Origin: Pleurotus djamor
Taxonomy: Eukaryota; Basidiomycota; Agaricomycetes; Agaricales; Pleurotaceae
Assembly (NCBI GenBank): GCA_029747585.1
Contig: JAPEVF010000438.1
Coordinates: forward strand, 1-37,688
Direction of reading: 5' to 3'
Length of the DNA stretch: 37,688 nt
Shown here: in pieces, positions 20,061 through 30,041 of the stretch
How the letters are laid out: each line of letters begins with the position of its first letter
Position numbering within the stretch: position 1 is the stretch's first letter
Program-made: the position numbers and the translations under genes
Notes under the pieces: model-generated
Told to the model about the DNA's origin: nothing
The model's input: only the letters and a program-made list of their open reading frames with translations
The model's database searches: none

Positions 20061-23000
20061 CTTACGCAAATACAGGGTGTATGGTCAATCATCCGCAACT
20101 GCCTATCTTATTCTGACCAGCGCCTTGTCGAATACGCCTGTCTTTGCGTCATCCGAGTTATCGATTCGTATCACCGTTCCTCCGTTGAGAGCCTGGAAAC
20201 CCTCGTCGATACCGAATTGATACGAGCCGTTAACCAACTCCTGTCACCTGCAGGCGGGTCGCCTCTCATAACCGCGAGCACGTACACACTCTTGTTACGT
20301 GCCATGGCGACGTCGGCTCGAGCTAGCCCGAAAATCGCGGTTACCTTGCTAGAGGCGGATATTGTCGACACACTGTATCAGATCCTTACCGGCGTGTTAC
20401 CCCCGACTATGCTCAATGGAAGTGAACAAGGCGACGCCGCTTCGGGACAAGGACTTGGTGGAGGACTGGCCGATATGACCGTCATGGAGAATCTTGCACA
20501 CCGACCCAAGGAACAGATTGAAGAGGCTCTCAGTCTTGTGTCGGAGTTGATGCCCCCACTCCCCAAAGGTTTGCGCAACGTTCAAACTTTGAAATTGTTT
20601 ATTCATCTGCTGTGATTCAGATGGCGTTTTCGACCACAAGTCATATACGGAGAAGTCACTGGCTAGATTAGTGAAGGCCAAGGTTAAAGCTGAACGTGCG
20701 GCAGCTCGACAAGCTTCTGAAGCTCCCCTGATTGCTGCTGGTATGCTCATTGCTCCACCAACGGTTACTCCTGTCGAGGGACAAGATGGAACACCTGTAC
20801 CTTCGTCCGCCCCCGAGGCCCAAGCGACAGAAGGAGAAGCCACAGCCTCACAGCCCAAGGAAGCCACGCCAGATCGCACGGAACTTCTTCGCTCCAAACC
20901 TCAGGTCACCGATCGTTTCATGCAATTGATGGTGCCCATTCTCGTCGATGTCTACGCCGCTAGTGTGATCACTCCGGTTCGTGTGAAGGCTTTGACGGGC
21001 TTGCTGAAAGCGGTCAGTTTCCTTGATGCTGAAGGCCTTGACAAGGTCTTGAAGGTGAGTTTTGTCCTCTTGTTGTACGCCACGTTTCAAATGGTCAATT
21101 GGTCTACAGTGCGTACCTGTTGCTAGCTTTGCTTCTTCGATCCTATCGTCGAAGGACCATCCCTCTCTTATCATTGGCGCTCTTCAACTTGTCGAGCTGT
21201 TCTTGTTGAAGGTGCCTGATTCATACAAGCCAACTTTCCGAAGGGAAGGCGTCCTGCACGAGATTGAGTCTTTCGCTCAACGCATCACGACAAAGGCCAG
21301 GGACAAGGAAAAAGAAAAGGATAAGGATAAAGACAAAGATACTTCAGAATCGTCTACTCCTGACCCTATTCCTCCTCCCGCACAACTACCCTCATCGCAT
21401 ACTATCCCCGGGTACAAGAAGTTATCCTCCCTCTCCCTTGATCCAGACGATGCTATCATATTACGTGCCAGAGTAATCCGAGTGAAATACCTGGCAGGAG
21501 ACGAACAACGCGATGGCGATAAACACTTTGATGCACTTCGTCGCATCGTAGACCGCCTGTCCCACCGAGATGCTACAGAGAAAGACTCGCTGAAAGCTCT
21601 CAGAGATTTGGCGGATTTGTTTACGTCAAATCATAACTCCGTCTCCAGCTTTGAGCTACTGCAGACAGGTGTCATCGATGTATTACTCCAATTTTCCACC
21701 GATGAAGACCGTGCTAGTGAGTAATTGGGCTTTTTTCTCCTTTCTACCCGTCTAACGTCTGCCTAGCTACGATCAATCGACGCAAGGAGTTGATACTGGA
21801 AGCATTTACAGGCAAGAAGGCGAAAACTCTGGGAAATGGACAAACTCCTTTCGCAGTCATGGTCAAGAAGCTCCAAGAAAGTCTGACACGAATGGAGTCT
21901 TTCGATGTTACAACCGTTGCACAAGGCCTGGATGGTATGTGATACTTGCAGCAACCATATCTTTTGATTTATCACCCCGTAGCAGACTCAAAGCGGAGCT
22001 CACCTTCCCTCTTGGCTCGTCAACTTCGCCTCCGCCTTGTTGCTAGCGAAGAGTCAGATTCCCCGCCGAAGAATGTGCACAATATCGTCGTTTCTATTCA
22101 TGCCATTGCCACTTTCCAAGCTCTCCACGATTACCTTCGCCCACGAATCACCAATTTGCTGAATGGTTCCAGTCGGCTGTCTGGTATGCTTGCAGCCCTC
22201 CAAGCCCATGCCCTCGCAGGTGGCTCAGGCTTACCCTCTTCTCAACCTTCTTCTGGGTCAGCAGCAGCCGAAGAACCGCCTACTTCAAGCGTGATTGGTC
22301 GCCGGAGAAGCCAGAGGCTGAGTGTCAAACAGGCCAAGACAGCTGGGAATACAGAAGCAGCTCCAGCGGCTTCGTCGGGCGAAGATGGCGATGGCGACAT
22401 GGCTGAAGCTATACCGGCCCCGGATGACGCACCATCTAGTTCTTCTGGCGGCGTGGAACCCATTGTTGATCACGGTCTAGACAGTGAATTCGCTGCGGAC
22501 TTTTCAGAAGATGACGTTGATGCTGAGCTGTTCGATGACGAAGGCGACAGTGAGAATGTCGACAAGACTGTTACCCTTGCAGTGGCTGAAGGTGAGTGCA
22601 TCTTTGCCTCTGCTTCGTTGGATCTCACAATTGACATTCATAGACGGGTCTCGAGTCGTCGCGCAAACACCGGAAGGTACTCGCGTCGCCACTCCGAGCA
22701 TCAAGGATTCTCCCTCCGCACCTCTTTCCAAAGGTTCATCCTCGAGAGCATCATATGCTGCTGCCTTGAAAGCGAAACCAACTGATTGGCACTTGGAGTT
22801 CTACATGGATGACCAACCATTGCCTTTGGACACAACAATATATGGGGCAATACACCAGCATGAGACGAGGAAGAAGAACAGCGCACTCCCACCCAGCTTG
22901 ATATGGCAGGGTATATATACTGTCAAGTTCAAGAAGGTTCCCGGTCCTGTGCCTTCCCCCGAGTGTGAGTCCGATTTCCAAAGATGTGGGTCTTCGCTGA

Positions 23001-24917
23001 AACCTCTACATCAGCCCGAGCGGAAGAAGTTGCTAGTAGATCTAGACAAACCAACCCGATACTAACATCTCTGCCTGATGATGCCCCTCACTCTAAGATT
23101 TTACGACTACTCCGAGTACTACATCAAGTCAATGTGATGGAATCAGAGCGATCGCCCTTCCCACAACTACAGGAGTCGGCATTCATCAATAACAAACTAA
23201 CGGCGAAGTTGACTCGACAACTTGAGGAACCAATGATTGTAGCAAGGTGAGTACGATGAATTGCTTCTTCTCAGTCTCTGATGTGATGTCCGTAGTTCTT
23301 GTCTTCCCGACTGGGCTCTCGACCTCCCTCAGAACTTCCCCTTCTTATTCCCCTTTGCGACTCGATACAACTTCCTGCAGTCCACCTCGTTTGGATATGC
23401 ACGCTTGATCTTGAAGTGGCAGAGCCAACAGAGTCGCAGCCAGGATTCGAGTCGGCGCGATGAAGGCATCGGCTTCCTTGGGCGACTTCAACGGCAGAAA
23501 GTTCGTATATCTCGCAAGCACATACTCGAGTCGGTTGTCAAAGTGTTTGAGCTATATGGATCATCGTCGTCGATACTGGAGGTCGAGTACTTTGAAGAAG
23601 TTGGAACTGGACTAGGGCCCACACTCGAGTTTTACTCGCTTGCTTCGAAGGAGTTCGCCAGGAAGGACTTGAAGATTTGGCGAGACTCTGATACATCTGG
23701 CACTGGTACCTACGTACAACATCCCACTGGTCTATTCCCCTCTCCGCTGAGTTCAGAAGACATTGCCAGTGATGGCGGACAGTAAGCGTCTGGTTGTCCG
23801 TGCGGACCTTGGAACATGGCACTCATCATCCCAAATAGCAAACGGACTCACATTCTCCGAGTTATCGGTCAGTTCGTAGCGAAAGCAATGTTAGACTCCA
23901 GAATTATCGATCTCCACTTCAACAAAGTTTTCCTCAAGCTCGTGCTCGGCGAATCTGTACCCCTTACCATCCAAACTTTGAAGCTAGTTGACAGTGGTCT
24001 GGCCAACTCCTTGACCAAGCTGCAAAATATGGTTTCCAAACGTCAGACCCCTGGCGACAAGGTATGCTGCTATCTAATATCTAATGCCATCGTGTACTCA
24101 ATCCGACATAGTTGTCTCGCAAGGTTGCATTGGGGGATTCAGCCAACATAGAGGATCTTGCACTGGACTTCACCGTACCCGGCTATGACATTGAACTCAA
24201 GGTCCGTCCTATAAGTTTGTGTTTGGAGATGACGTGTTGAAATTCCTCTACAGCCGGGTGGTCGGGACATCGCTGTTACTTCTGAGAACGTGGAAGAGTA
24301 TATTCATGCGGTTCTTGATGCTATTATCGGCAAAGGCGCTCAAGTGCAGGTCAAGGCTTTCCGTGAAGGTTTCTCCAAAGTGTTCCCCATCACCGACTTG
24401 CAAACCTTCTCTGCCGATGAGCTTGTCATGTCATTCGGAAACTCTGATGAGGACTGGAGCATCGAAAGTATGTCGCTGCCATGACACCCTTTTGTTTCGT
24501 GCTGACATCTTCGTAATAGCTCTTTCAGAAGCCTTGAAAGCTGACCACGGATTCAATGCTGATAGTCGCACCATCCGTAACCTCATGGAGGTGATGTCCG
24601 AATTTGATGCGCCCACGCGCCGTGACTACCTCCAGTTCATCACTGGTAGTCCCAAGCTTCCGATAGGCGGTGTGTAACACTGTCATTTGTGCCCTGACAC
24701 CCCGCTGACCCAATATTTAGGCTTCCGAGGTCTCAACCCTCCGCTGACTGTAGTGCGAAAACCTCATGAAGCACCTTTGACTGCTGACGACTACCTACCG
24801 AGCGTGATGACTTGCGTGAATTATCTCAAGCTTCCAGAGTATAGTTCCAAGTCAGTCCTTAGGGAGAAGCTCCGTGTCGCCATGAAGGAGGGAGTGGGTA
24901 GTTTCCACTTATCATGA
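20016..24917 (+). CDS. UFD4: UFD4/TRIP12-like HECT ubiquitin ligase, N-truncated
   Basis: Thirteen predicted exons, about 1426 residues from the first available ATG (20016). Homology starts near 20080 in the ARM-type region ([15 protein letters not shown]), followed by a charged KDKDKD tract, a linker and the HECT domain ([32 protein letters not shown]). The catalytic Cys is in [10 protein letters not shown] (codon 24813-24815) and the C-terminus is GSFHLS. The family attaches ubiquitin chains in the ubiquitin-fusion degradation pathway. The N-terminal half of the ARM region and everything before it are missing; instead the frame enters DNA antisense to the F-box remnant. All twelve introns keep the frame and no stop occurs, so the catalytic part looks intact. 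Whether it is expressed is open. Confidence 0.85.
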
Positions 24918-25125
24918 GGGTGTATTGGGAAAGAAATTTCAACTCATCATAGGAATGGACATGTAATAAGAGCATACTGTTTTCGCCTTTCTTTTTATCG
25001 CTACCTGCTCCCCACCTCGTACTAGAACCTTTGTTTACCCCTAAATTTGACTACGTAAGCTAAGTTCGTCGAAGTCAGTGAGTGGATCAGCCTTGCGCCT
25101 ACAATCCTTCTACCCAACCTACATC

Positions 25126-25730
25126 ATGTCCAAGCATCACCCAGGTCAGATATAGCTCCAATGACTCAAGGATGGCTCTGATATGATTCTGAACAGATTT
25201 GATTATGTGTCGTCGACAACCAGGCATTGGTCAGTGAGTCGTATGCGAACTGGGCGAGCTTGCGGTTGACATAACTTCTTGGCCAGCTATTGGTCGTCTT
25301 TGCGAAAAGTGCGACGGAAAGTGGTAAGCAAATTGCTTGGGTCAACATTTGAGACATGACCAAACCATGATGTAGTCCCGTGTGCGATTCATACGTACGA
25401 CCGGAAACCTTAGTGCGCATATGTGATGAATGTAACTTTGGAACTTATGGTGGCCGATGCATCATTTGTGGTGCTCCAGGTGCGCAATCTTTTTGAATAT
25501 CATCCTTCTCCGCTAAGTCCACCCTTGGACGAATGTAGGAATATCTGACGCGTACTATTGCTCGGAATGCACGAGATTGGAGAAGGACCGCGACGGTTGT
25601 CCCAAGATCGTTAACCTTGGTGCCAGTCGAACAGATCTCTTCTATGAACGACGTCGCTTAGGTGTGCACCAATCGTGAATGCCAATCTGCTCATCTCTCA
25701 GTTTTTTCTCCAGGCTTCAAGAAGGGTTAG
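25126..25730 (+). CDS. RDS3: PHF5A/Rds3 splicing factor (SF3b subunit)
   Basis: Six exons (25126-25144, 25197-25229, 25287-25323, 25376-25479, 25539-25661, 25714-25730) encode exactly 110 residues, the length of human PHF5A. Identity is very high throughout: [50 protein letters not shown], and the end [14 protein letters not shown]. Paired CxxC motifs form the zinc-binding knot. The protein is a core subunit of SF3b in the U2 snRNP and helps recognise the intron branch site. The gene lies 208 bp downstream of the HECT gene on the same strand. Five introns in a 333-nt coding sequence, with a first exon of 19 nt and a last of 17 nt, make it easy to miss. Confidence 0.97.
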
Positions 25731-26178
25731 CTCATACATATATTCGTGTTGATCCATTAGCACCAATCTTATGCGAGAATGTGCTGTCCTCGCCCACATA
25801 TTACTCAGACGTGGCTTCTTGTAAATGGTATATGGTGTCAGAGTATGCACTGATGAGGTCTCGCAGAAGGCCTAGCTAACGACACTCACCTGGTCGGTCT
25901 GATGACTTGAATACGCACAGTATGCGATATTTCATTTCCACGTTAGCGTCAGTTTTACCACCTTGCGCCTTCCTAGTTGACTTTGACTGTAAAGGGTTGT
26001 TGGTCGGGATTTCCCCTCGCATAGGTTCCCGCAATCTTATCTTCCCCTATTTTGCTGTTAGGTCGAACGCAGCTCCGTGTACGTCCAACCTTTCTTTATT
26101 CAACCGCTATACCAAAGTGAGTTCTTGTCTTGCTTAAGCCAGTGTTAAAACTCGCAACTCACCAGCCTGCCAAAGTAC
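25731..26178. other. Intergenic before zinc-finger array
   Basis: 448 bp with no gene I can support. A GTGAGT...CTCACCAG pair at about 26119-26164, just before the ATG at 26179, may be a 5' UTR intron of zinc-finger gene 1. Confidence 0.35.
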
Positions 26179-26730
26179 ATGCCCTACTGCGCCGAATGCC
26201 AGCGCCATTTCCGAGGTCGACGCAACTATTTGTCACACCGAGCCGTCATCCACCAATGGTGTGATGATTGCAACGTCCAATTCGACTCGTTTGAAACTCG
26301 CGAGCAGCATTACATCGATGAACCTGACCATCCATGCTGCTCCAGCTGTGGAGTTCGGTACACAGACTTCGAGCTTTTACAATGGCATGCAGAAGAGAAG
26401 GGCGAAGAATTGTGCAACCGTTGCAAGACTTCCTACTTAAGCCAAGATAAGCGCGAGCACCAGGAAAAATCGGCAAACCATCATCTATGCCAACAGTGCA
26501 ATAAGGATTTCACGACAGCCGTGGGCCTCGTCCAACACTACGTGCAAAGCCCCCGTCATTTCTACTGCCAGCAGTGTAATCAACACTTGTACACCATTCG
26601 CGATTACCAGGACCACTTTGAGTCCGTGCACTATCAGGCTTACTGCAAGGAGTGCAAGAACCGCGTGTTTAAGAATCCGTATGGACTTCAAGAACACTAT
26701 AGACAGTCCCCTCGTCACCGCTATTATTGA
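26179..26730 (+). CDS. C2H2-like zinc-finger protein 1 of tandem array
   Basis: Single-exon ORF of 183 residues made almost entirely of zinc-finger-like units. Seven CxxC pairs (YCAEC, WCDDC, CCSSC, LCNRC, LCQQC, YCQQC, YCKEC) alternate with His-containing helices of the HYxxSPRH or HxxSANHH type. It starts MPYCAECQRHF, like the two genes that follow. It ends at QSPRHRYY and lacks the C-terminal helix of its paralogues. Such proteins may bind nucleic acid or mediate protein contacts; no target can be inferred. Confidence 0.8.
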   Translation: MPYCAECQRHFRGRRNYLSHRAVIHQWCDDCNVQFDSFETREQHYIDEPDHPCCSSCGVRYTDFELLQWHAEEKGEELCNRCKTSYLSQDKREHQEKSANHHLCQQCNKDFTTAVGLVQHYVQSPRHFYCQQCNQHLYTIRDYQDHFESVHYQAYCKECKNRVFKNPYGLQEHYRQSPRHRYY

Positions 26731-27027
26731 CGCGAACCTCTTCTCCACTCTGGCTTCGATATCGTCCGTGTACATACTTATATTCTTCGTATCTGGTAGC
26801 TACTGCTTCAAGCTTCCCATTTGAATAGGATATCATTATTTTGAATCACTATTAGCGATATACGAGCCCATCGTGCGTCATGGGAATGAGGTTAGTGCCG
26901 CTTGGCAGGTTGCACGGACCTCTCTTCGTCACCAAACTCTGTCCCAAGCCCAACAAAACGGAGGTTCGTAGGTTTGGCATCACACCACTTACGGTCAGCG
27001 CTTACAAAGTCTCCGAAATCTCCAAAG

Positions 27028-27600
27028 ATGGCCTATTGCGACAAGTGCGAGAGATATTTCATAAACGACCATGCATACGACCAGCATCGGCGCAACTCTT
27101 CTGCCCACAACTGGTGCGAAGAGTGCGACAGGGACTTTGCATCTGAAAGAGGGCTCATCGAGCACTTCAAACAAAGCCCTCGCCATGCCTATTGCCCCGC
27201 CTGTGACGACCTCTTCGATGACGACGATGACCTCCTACGGCACCTAAACAACCATCATCACTTCTGTCGCAAGTGCAACAACAAAATATTCGGTAGCTGG
27301 GACGACCTTCGTCAACACTATCAAAAATCCCCGAGGCATCATTTTTGCTCCAGATGCGATAAAGATTTCGATAATAGCCAGGCTCTTGCTCAGCATAGGA
27401 GGAACTCTGCGATGCACAAGAACTGTCCGAAATGTGGCCAACGGTTCCGTCTGTTGAGCGATTTGTATCAACATATTGAAAGCGAGTACTGCGTTAGACG
27501 AGGATCGAGGGCGTATCGAGTCATCATGGATGAAGCTGTGAATGGGCTGGAAAGAGCTAGCTCTCGACTCGAGGACGACTCGGACTCGGACTCGGATTGA
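27028..27600 (+). CDS. C2H2-like zinc-finger protein 2 of tandem array
   Basis: Intronless ORF of 190 residues from ATG 27028, the start aligned with both neighbours (MAYCDKCERYF). Six CxxC pairs (YCDKC, WCEEC, YCPAC, FCRKC, FCSRC, NCPKC) with His pairs such as HFKQSPRH and HYQKSPRH. An acidic FDDDDDLL segment occurs in the third unit. The C-terminal helix RVIMDEAVNGLERA and a DSDSDSD tail lie outside the fingers. It is very similar to zinc-finger gene 3, less so to gene 1. The frame stays open upstream of 27028, but that sequence does not resemble the paralogues. Likely nuclear, by inference only. Confidence 0.8.
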   Translation: MAYCDKCERYFINDHAYDQHRRNSSAHNWCEECDRDFASERGLIEHFKQSPRHAYCPACDDLFDDDDDLLRHLNNHHHFCRKCNNKIFGSWDDLRQHYQKSPRHHFCSRCDKDFDNSQALAQHRRNSAMHKNCPKCGQRFRLLSDLYQHIESEYCVRRGSRAYRVIMDEAVNGLERASSRLEDDSDSDSD

Positions 27601-27916
27601 GGCCAGGCATCTCCGTCACAGTCAACTCTCCCTCGTATCCCCATCGACCCCTTGCTTTGTCCATGTCATCCTTAGACAGAAACCAATGTGATGATATCCG
27701 ATCCTTGGCTATGATATTTTCTCAGGTTATACTCTCAGGTCAGTCACCTGTTCCCATGCGTTCATGAGTCAGACATTATCGGCATGCTTCCTTCTCGCTA
27801 TAAATTCTCAGGCCACCAGGCCTTATGCTACAAGCAGAGAGCAGAGAGCAGGGAGCCCACTGGTATGTCTACCCCAGCCCTAGTGTTTTGACGAATTCAT
27901 ATCTTCCAGCCTCGAG
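27601..27916. other. Promoter and 5' UTR of zinc-finger gene 3
   Basis: It contains a TATA-like box (27798-27805), an AGAGCAGAGAGCAG purine repeat near 27836, and a probable 5' UTR intron (27863-27909, GTATGT...TTCCAG) ending seven bases before the ATG at 27917. Confidence 0.45.
27798..27805 (+). promoter_or_regulatory. TATA-like box, zinc-finger gene 3
   Basis: CTATAAAT about 112 bp upstream of the ATG. This leaves room for a short leader with the proposed 47-bp UTR intron. Confidence 0.4.
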
Positions 27917-28474
27917 ATGGCCTTCTGCGTACCATGCGATAAATACTTTATCGACGACCACGCTCTCAACCAACACCGAAAAGCTCATTCCGCACATAAC
28001 TGGTGCGAAGACTGCGATGCCGATTTCGACACAGAGGCCAGGCTCTTTGAACACTACAGGCAAAGTCCTCGTCATGCCTATTGTCCGCCATGCAACGAGC
28101 TATTCGATGATGACGATGACCTCTTGGACCACCTGAATGAAGAACACATTTTCTGTGAAAAGTGCAATAACAGGATCTTCGACAGCCAAGAGTCGCTTCG
28201 GCAGCACCTAAAGAAATCAGCCAATCATCATTACTGCGCGGATTGCCAGAGGGATTTCGCCACGGAGTCGGCGCTAGTCGACCACAAGAGGGGTTCAGCA
28301 AATCATAAGAAGTGTCCAGAATGTGGAGTATCTTTCAATTTGATGAGTGCTCTGTTCCAACACATCGAGAGCGCATCTTGTGTTACAACGAGGACGTATC
28401 GCCTTGTCATGGAGGAAGCTATGAATGGGCTGGAGCGCGCAAAATTTCGTGATAGTAATGAGAATAGTAGCTAA
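27917..28474 (+). CDS. C2H2-like zinc-finger protein 3 of tandem array
   Basis: Intronless ORF of 185 residues starting MAFCVPCDKYF. Six CxxC pairs (FCVPC, WCEDC, YCPPC, FCEKC, YCADC, KCPEC) are in register with those of gene 2, including the acidic FDDDDDLL segment and the C-terminal RLVMEEAMNGLERA helix. It is clearly a recent duplicate of gene 2. Function is unknown. A UTR intron upstream is likely. Confidence 0.8.
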   Translation: MAFCVPCDKYFIDDHALNQHRKAHSAHNWCEDCDADFDTEARLFEHYRQSPRHAYCPPCNELFDDDDDLLDHLNEEHIFCEKCNNRIFDSQESLRQHLKKSANHHYCADCQRDFATESALVDHKRGSANHKKCPECGVSFNLMSALFQHIESASCVTTRTYRLVMEEAMNGLERAKFRDSNENSS

Positions 28475-28700
28475 ATTAGAGTATATATCTTGTACTTGCA
28501 TTTTGGCGACAACTGATTGCAAGACAACTAGGAAATAAATTCCGCAATATCTTTGACTTGCCCCTGAGACTCCTGGCCATTTGGTGTGACGTTACGATCG
28601 TTACGCTGTGACAGGACAGAAAGTTTGTGGGTGTGTGTATCGCTCAACGCCAACGCCAACGCTCACCTCAAGACTTCCCCCCTCAATCAACTAGCACATT

Positions 28701-29862
28701 ATGGTCCGTATCGCTTTCATGTTGCATTCAAAACCTTCCAGGCCGTTATTCTGGCTGCTTGAACCTGGTCTTTGGGTGGATTGCTGGTTGGACGTTTGGA
28801 TGACCTTTGTCGGACGAGATGGGCCTTCTGCTTGGATTGCAGTATTTCGACTATCGACGATTGAAATGCTGACTGGTTCATCGTATTTCATCAGGCTCGG
28901 GGACCCAAAAAGCATTTGAAGCGCCTCGCCGCGCCCTCTTCATGGATGCTCGACAAGCTCGGCGGGACTTATGTACGCGTTTTCGCTTTCCAGAGAGATT
29001 TACACGATGTTCACGATTTGTCTGTGTGCCCTTTGAAAGGCTCCCCGTCCATCTCCCGGTCCTCACAAACTCCGGGAATCCCTCCCACTCACTGTCTTCC
29101 TCCGCAACCGCTTGAAGTATGCTTTGACCGGTCGTGAGGTCACCGCTATCGTCAAGCAGCGCATCGTCAAGATCGACAACAAGGTTCGAACTGACCCCAC
29201 TTACCCCGCTGGATTCATGGGTATGCCGTTTATCAATCAAGCTTTCCTCTCAATTTTTCAACAAATCTGAACGTATAGATGTCATCTCCCTCGAAAAATC
29301 CGGCGAACACTTCCGTCTCCTTTACGATGTCAAGGGCCGCTTCACCATCCACCGCATCACCCCCGAAGAAGCTACCTACAAGCTCCTGAAGGTCCGCACA
29401 GTTGCCATCGGTGCCAAGGGTGTCCCCCACATCGTCACTCACGACGGCCGAACCATCCGTTACCCTGATCCTCTCATCAAAGTCAACGACACCGTCAAGT
29501 TCGACTTGGAGCAAAACAAGATCACCGATTTCGTCAAGTTCGATACCGGTAACATTGTCATCGTTACTGGCGGACGTAACATGGGTCGTGCTGGTGTTAT
29601 TGTGCACAGAGAGAAGCACATTGGAGGATTTGATATTGTTCACGTGAAGGATTCTCTTGACCGAACTTTCGCCACTCGGTGTGTCTCTTTCGCGTTTCTT
29701 GATCTTCGTTTCAAGCCACTTATTACCTCCCAAAGTGTTACCAACATTTTCGTCATCGGCGAGGGTATCAAGCCCTGGATATCACTACCCAAGGGCAAGG
29801 GTACCAAGCTTACCATCTCTGAGGAGCGTGATGTCAGGAGAAAGCGTGCTGCTGAGCAATAA
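28701..29862 (+). CDS. RPS4: 40S ribosomal protein eS4
   Basis: Five exons (28701-28703, 28895-28972, 29040-29220, 29279-29678, 29736-29862) give 262 residues, the expected eS4 length. The sequence is strongly conserved: [62 protein letters not shown]-like [20 protein letters not shown]. The protein is an RNA-binding component of the small ribosomal subunit. Exon 1 is just the ATG, followed by a 191-bp first intron, a layout often seen in fungal ribosomal protein genes. Introns 2 and 4 use AAAG acceptors. It is convergent with PSO2, and the two stop codons are 179 bp apart. Confidence 0.95.
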
Positions 29863-30041
29863 ACGATTTGTAGTACATATTCCTTGCCTTCTCTATCATG
29901 TTTTAGGTTATGTATGCCATTTCCACGACAAAATCGCACTATGCATCCATGCCATTCGCCCACAATCTAACCCATCCATAAACCAGAAAATAATATTCTA
30001 CAAGGGATATAAAAGGTATATAGATTCGAGAGATTGACAAG

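Noticed and set aside
20397..20897. Long minus-strand frame opposite the HECT gene
   Set aside because: It is antisense to conserved ARM and linker coding sequence and matches nothing; a shadow of the plus-strand gene.
29233..29733. 166-codon minus-strand frame
   Set aside because: It lies opposite ribosomal protein eS4 exons and reflects their codon bias.
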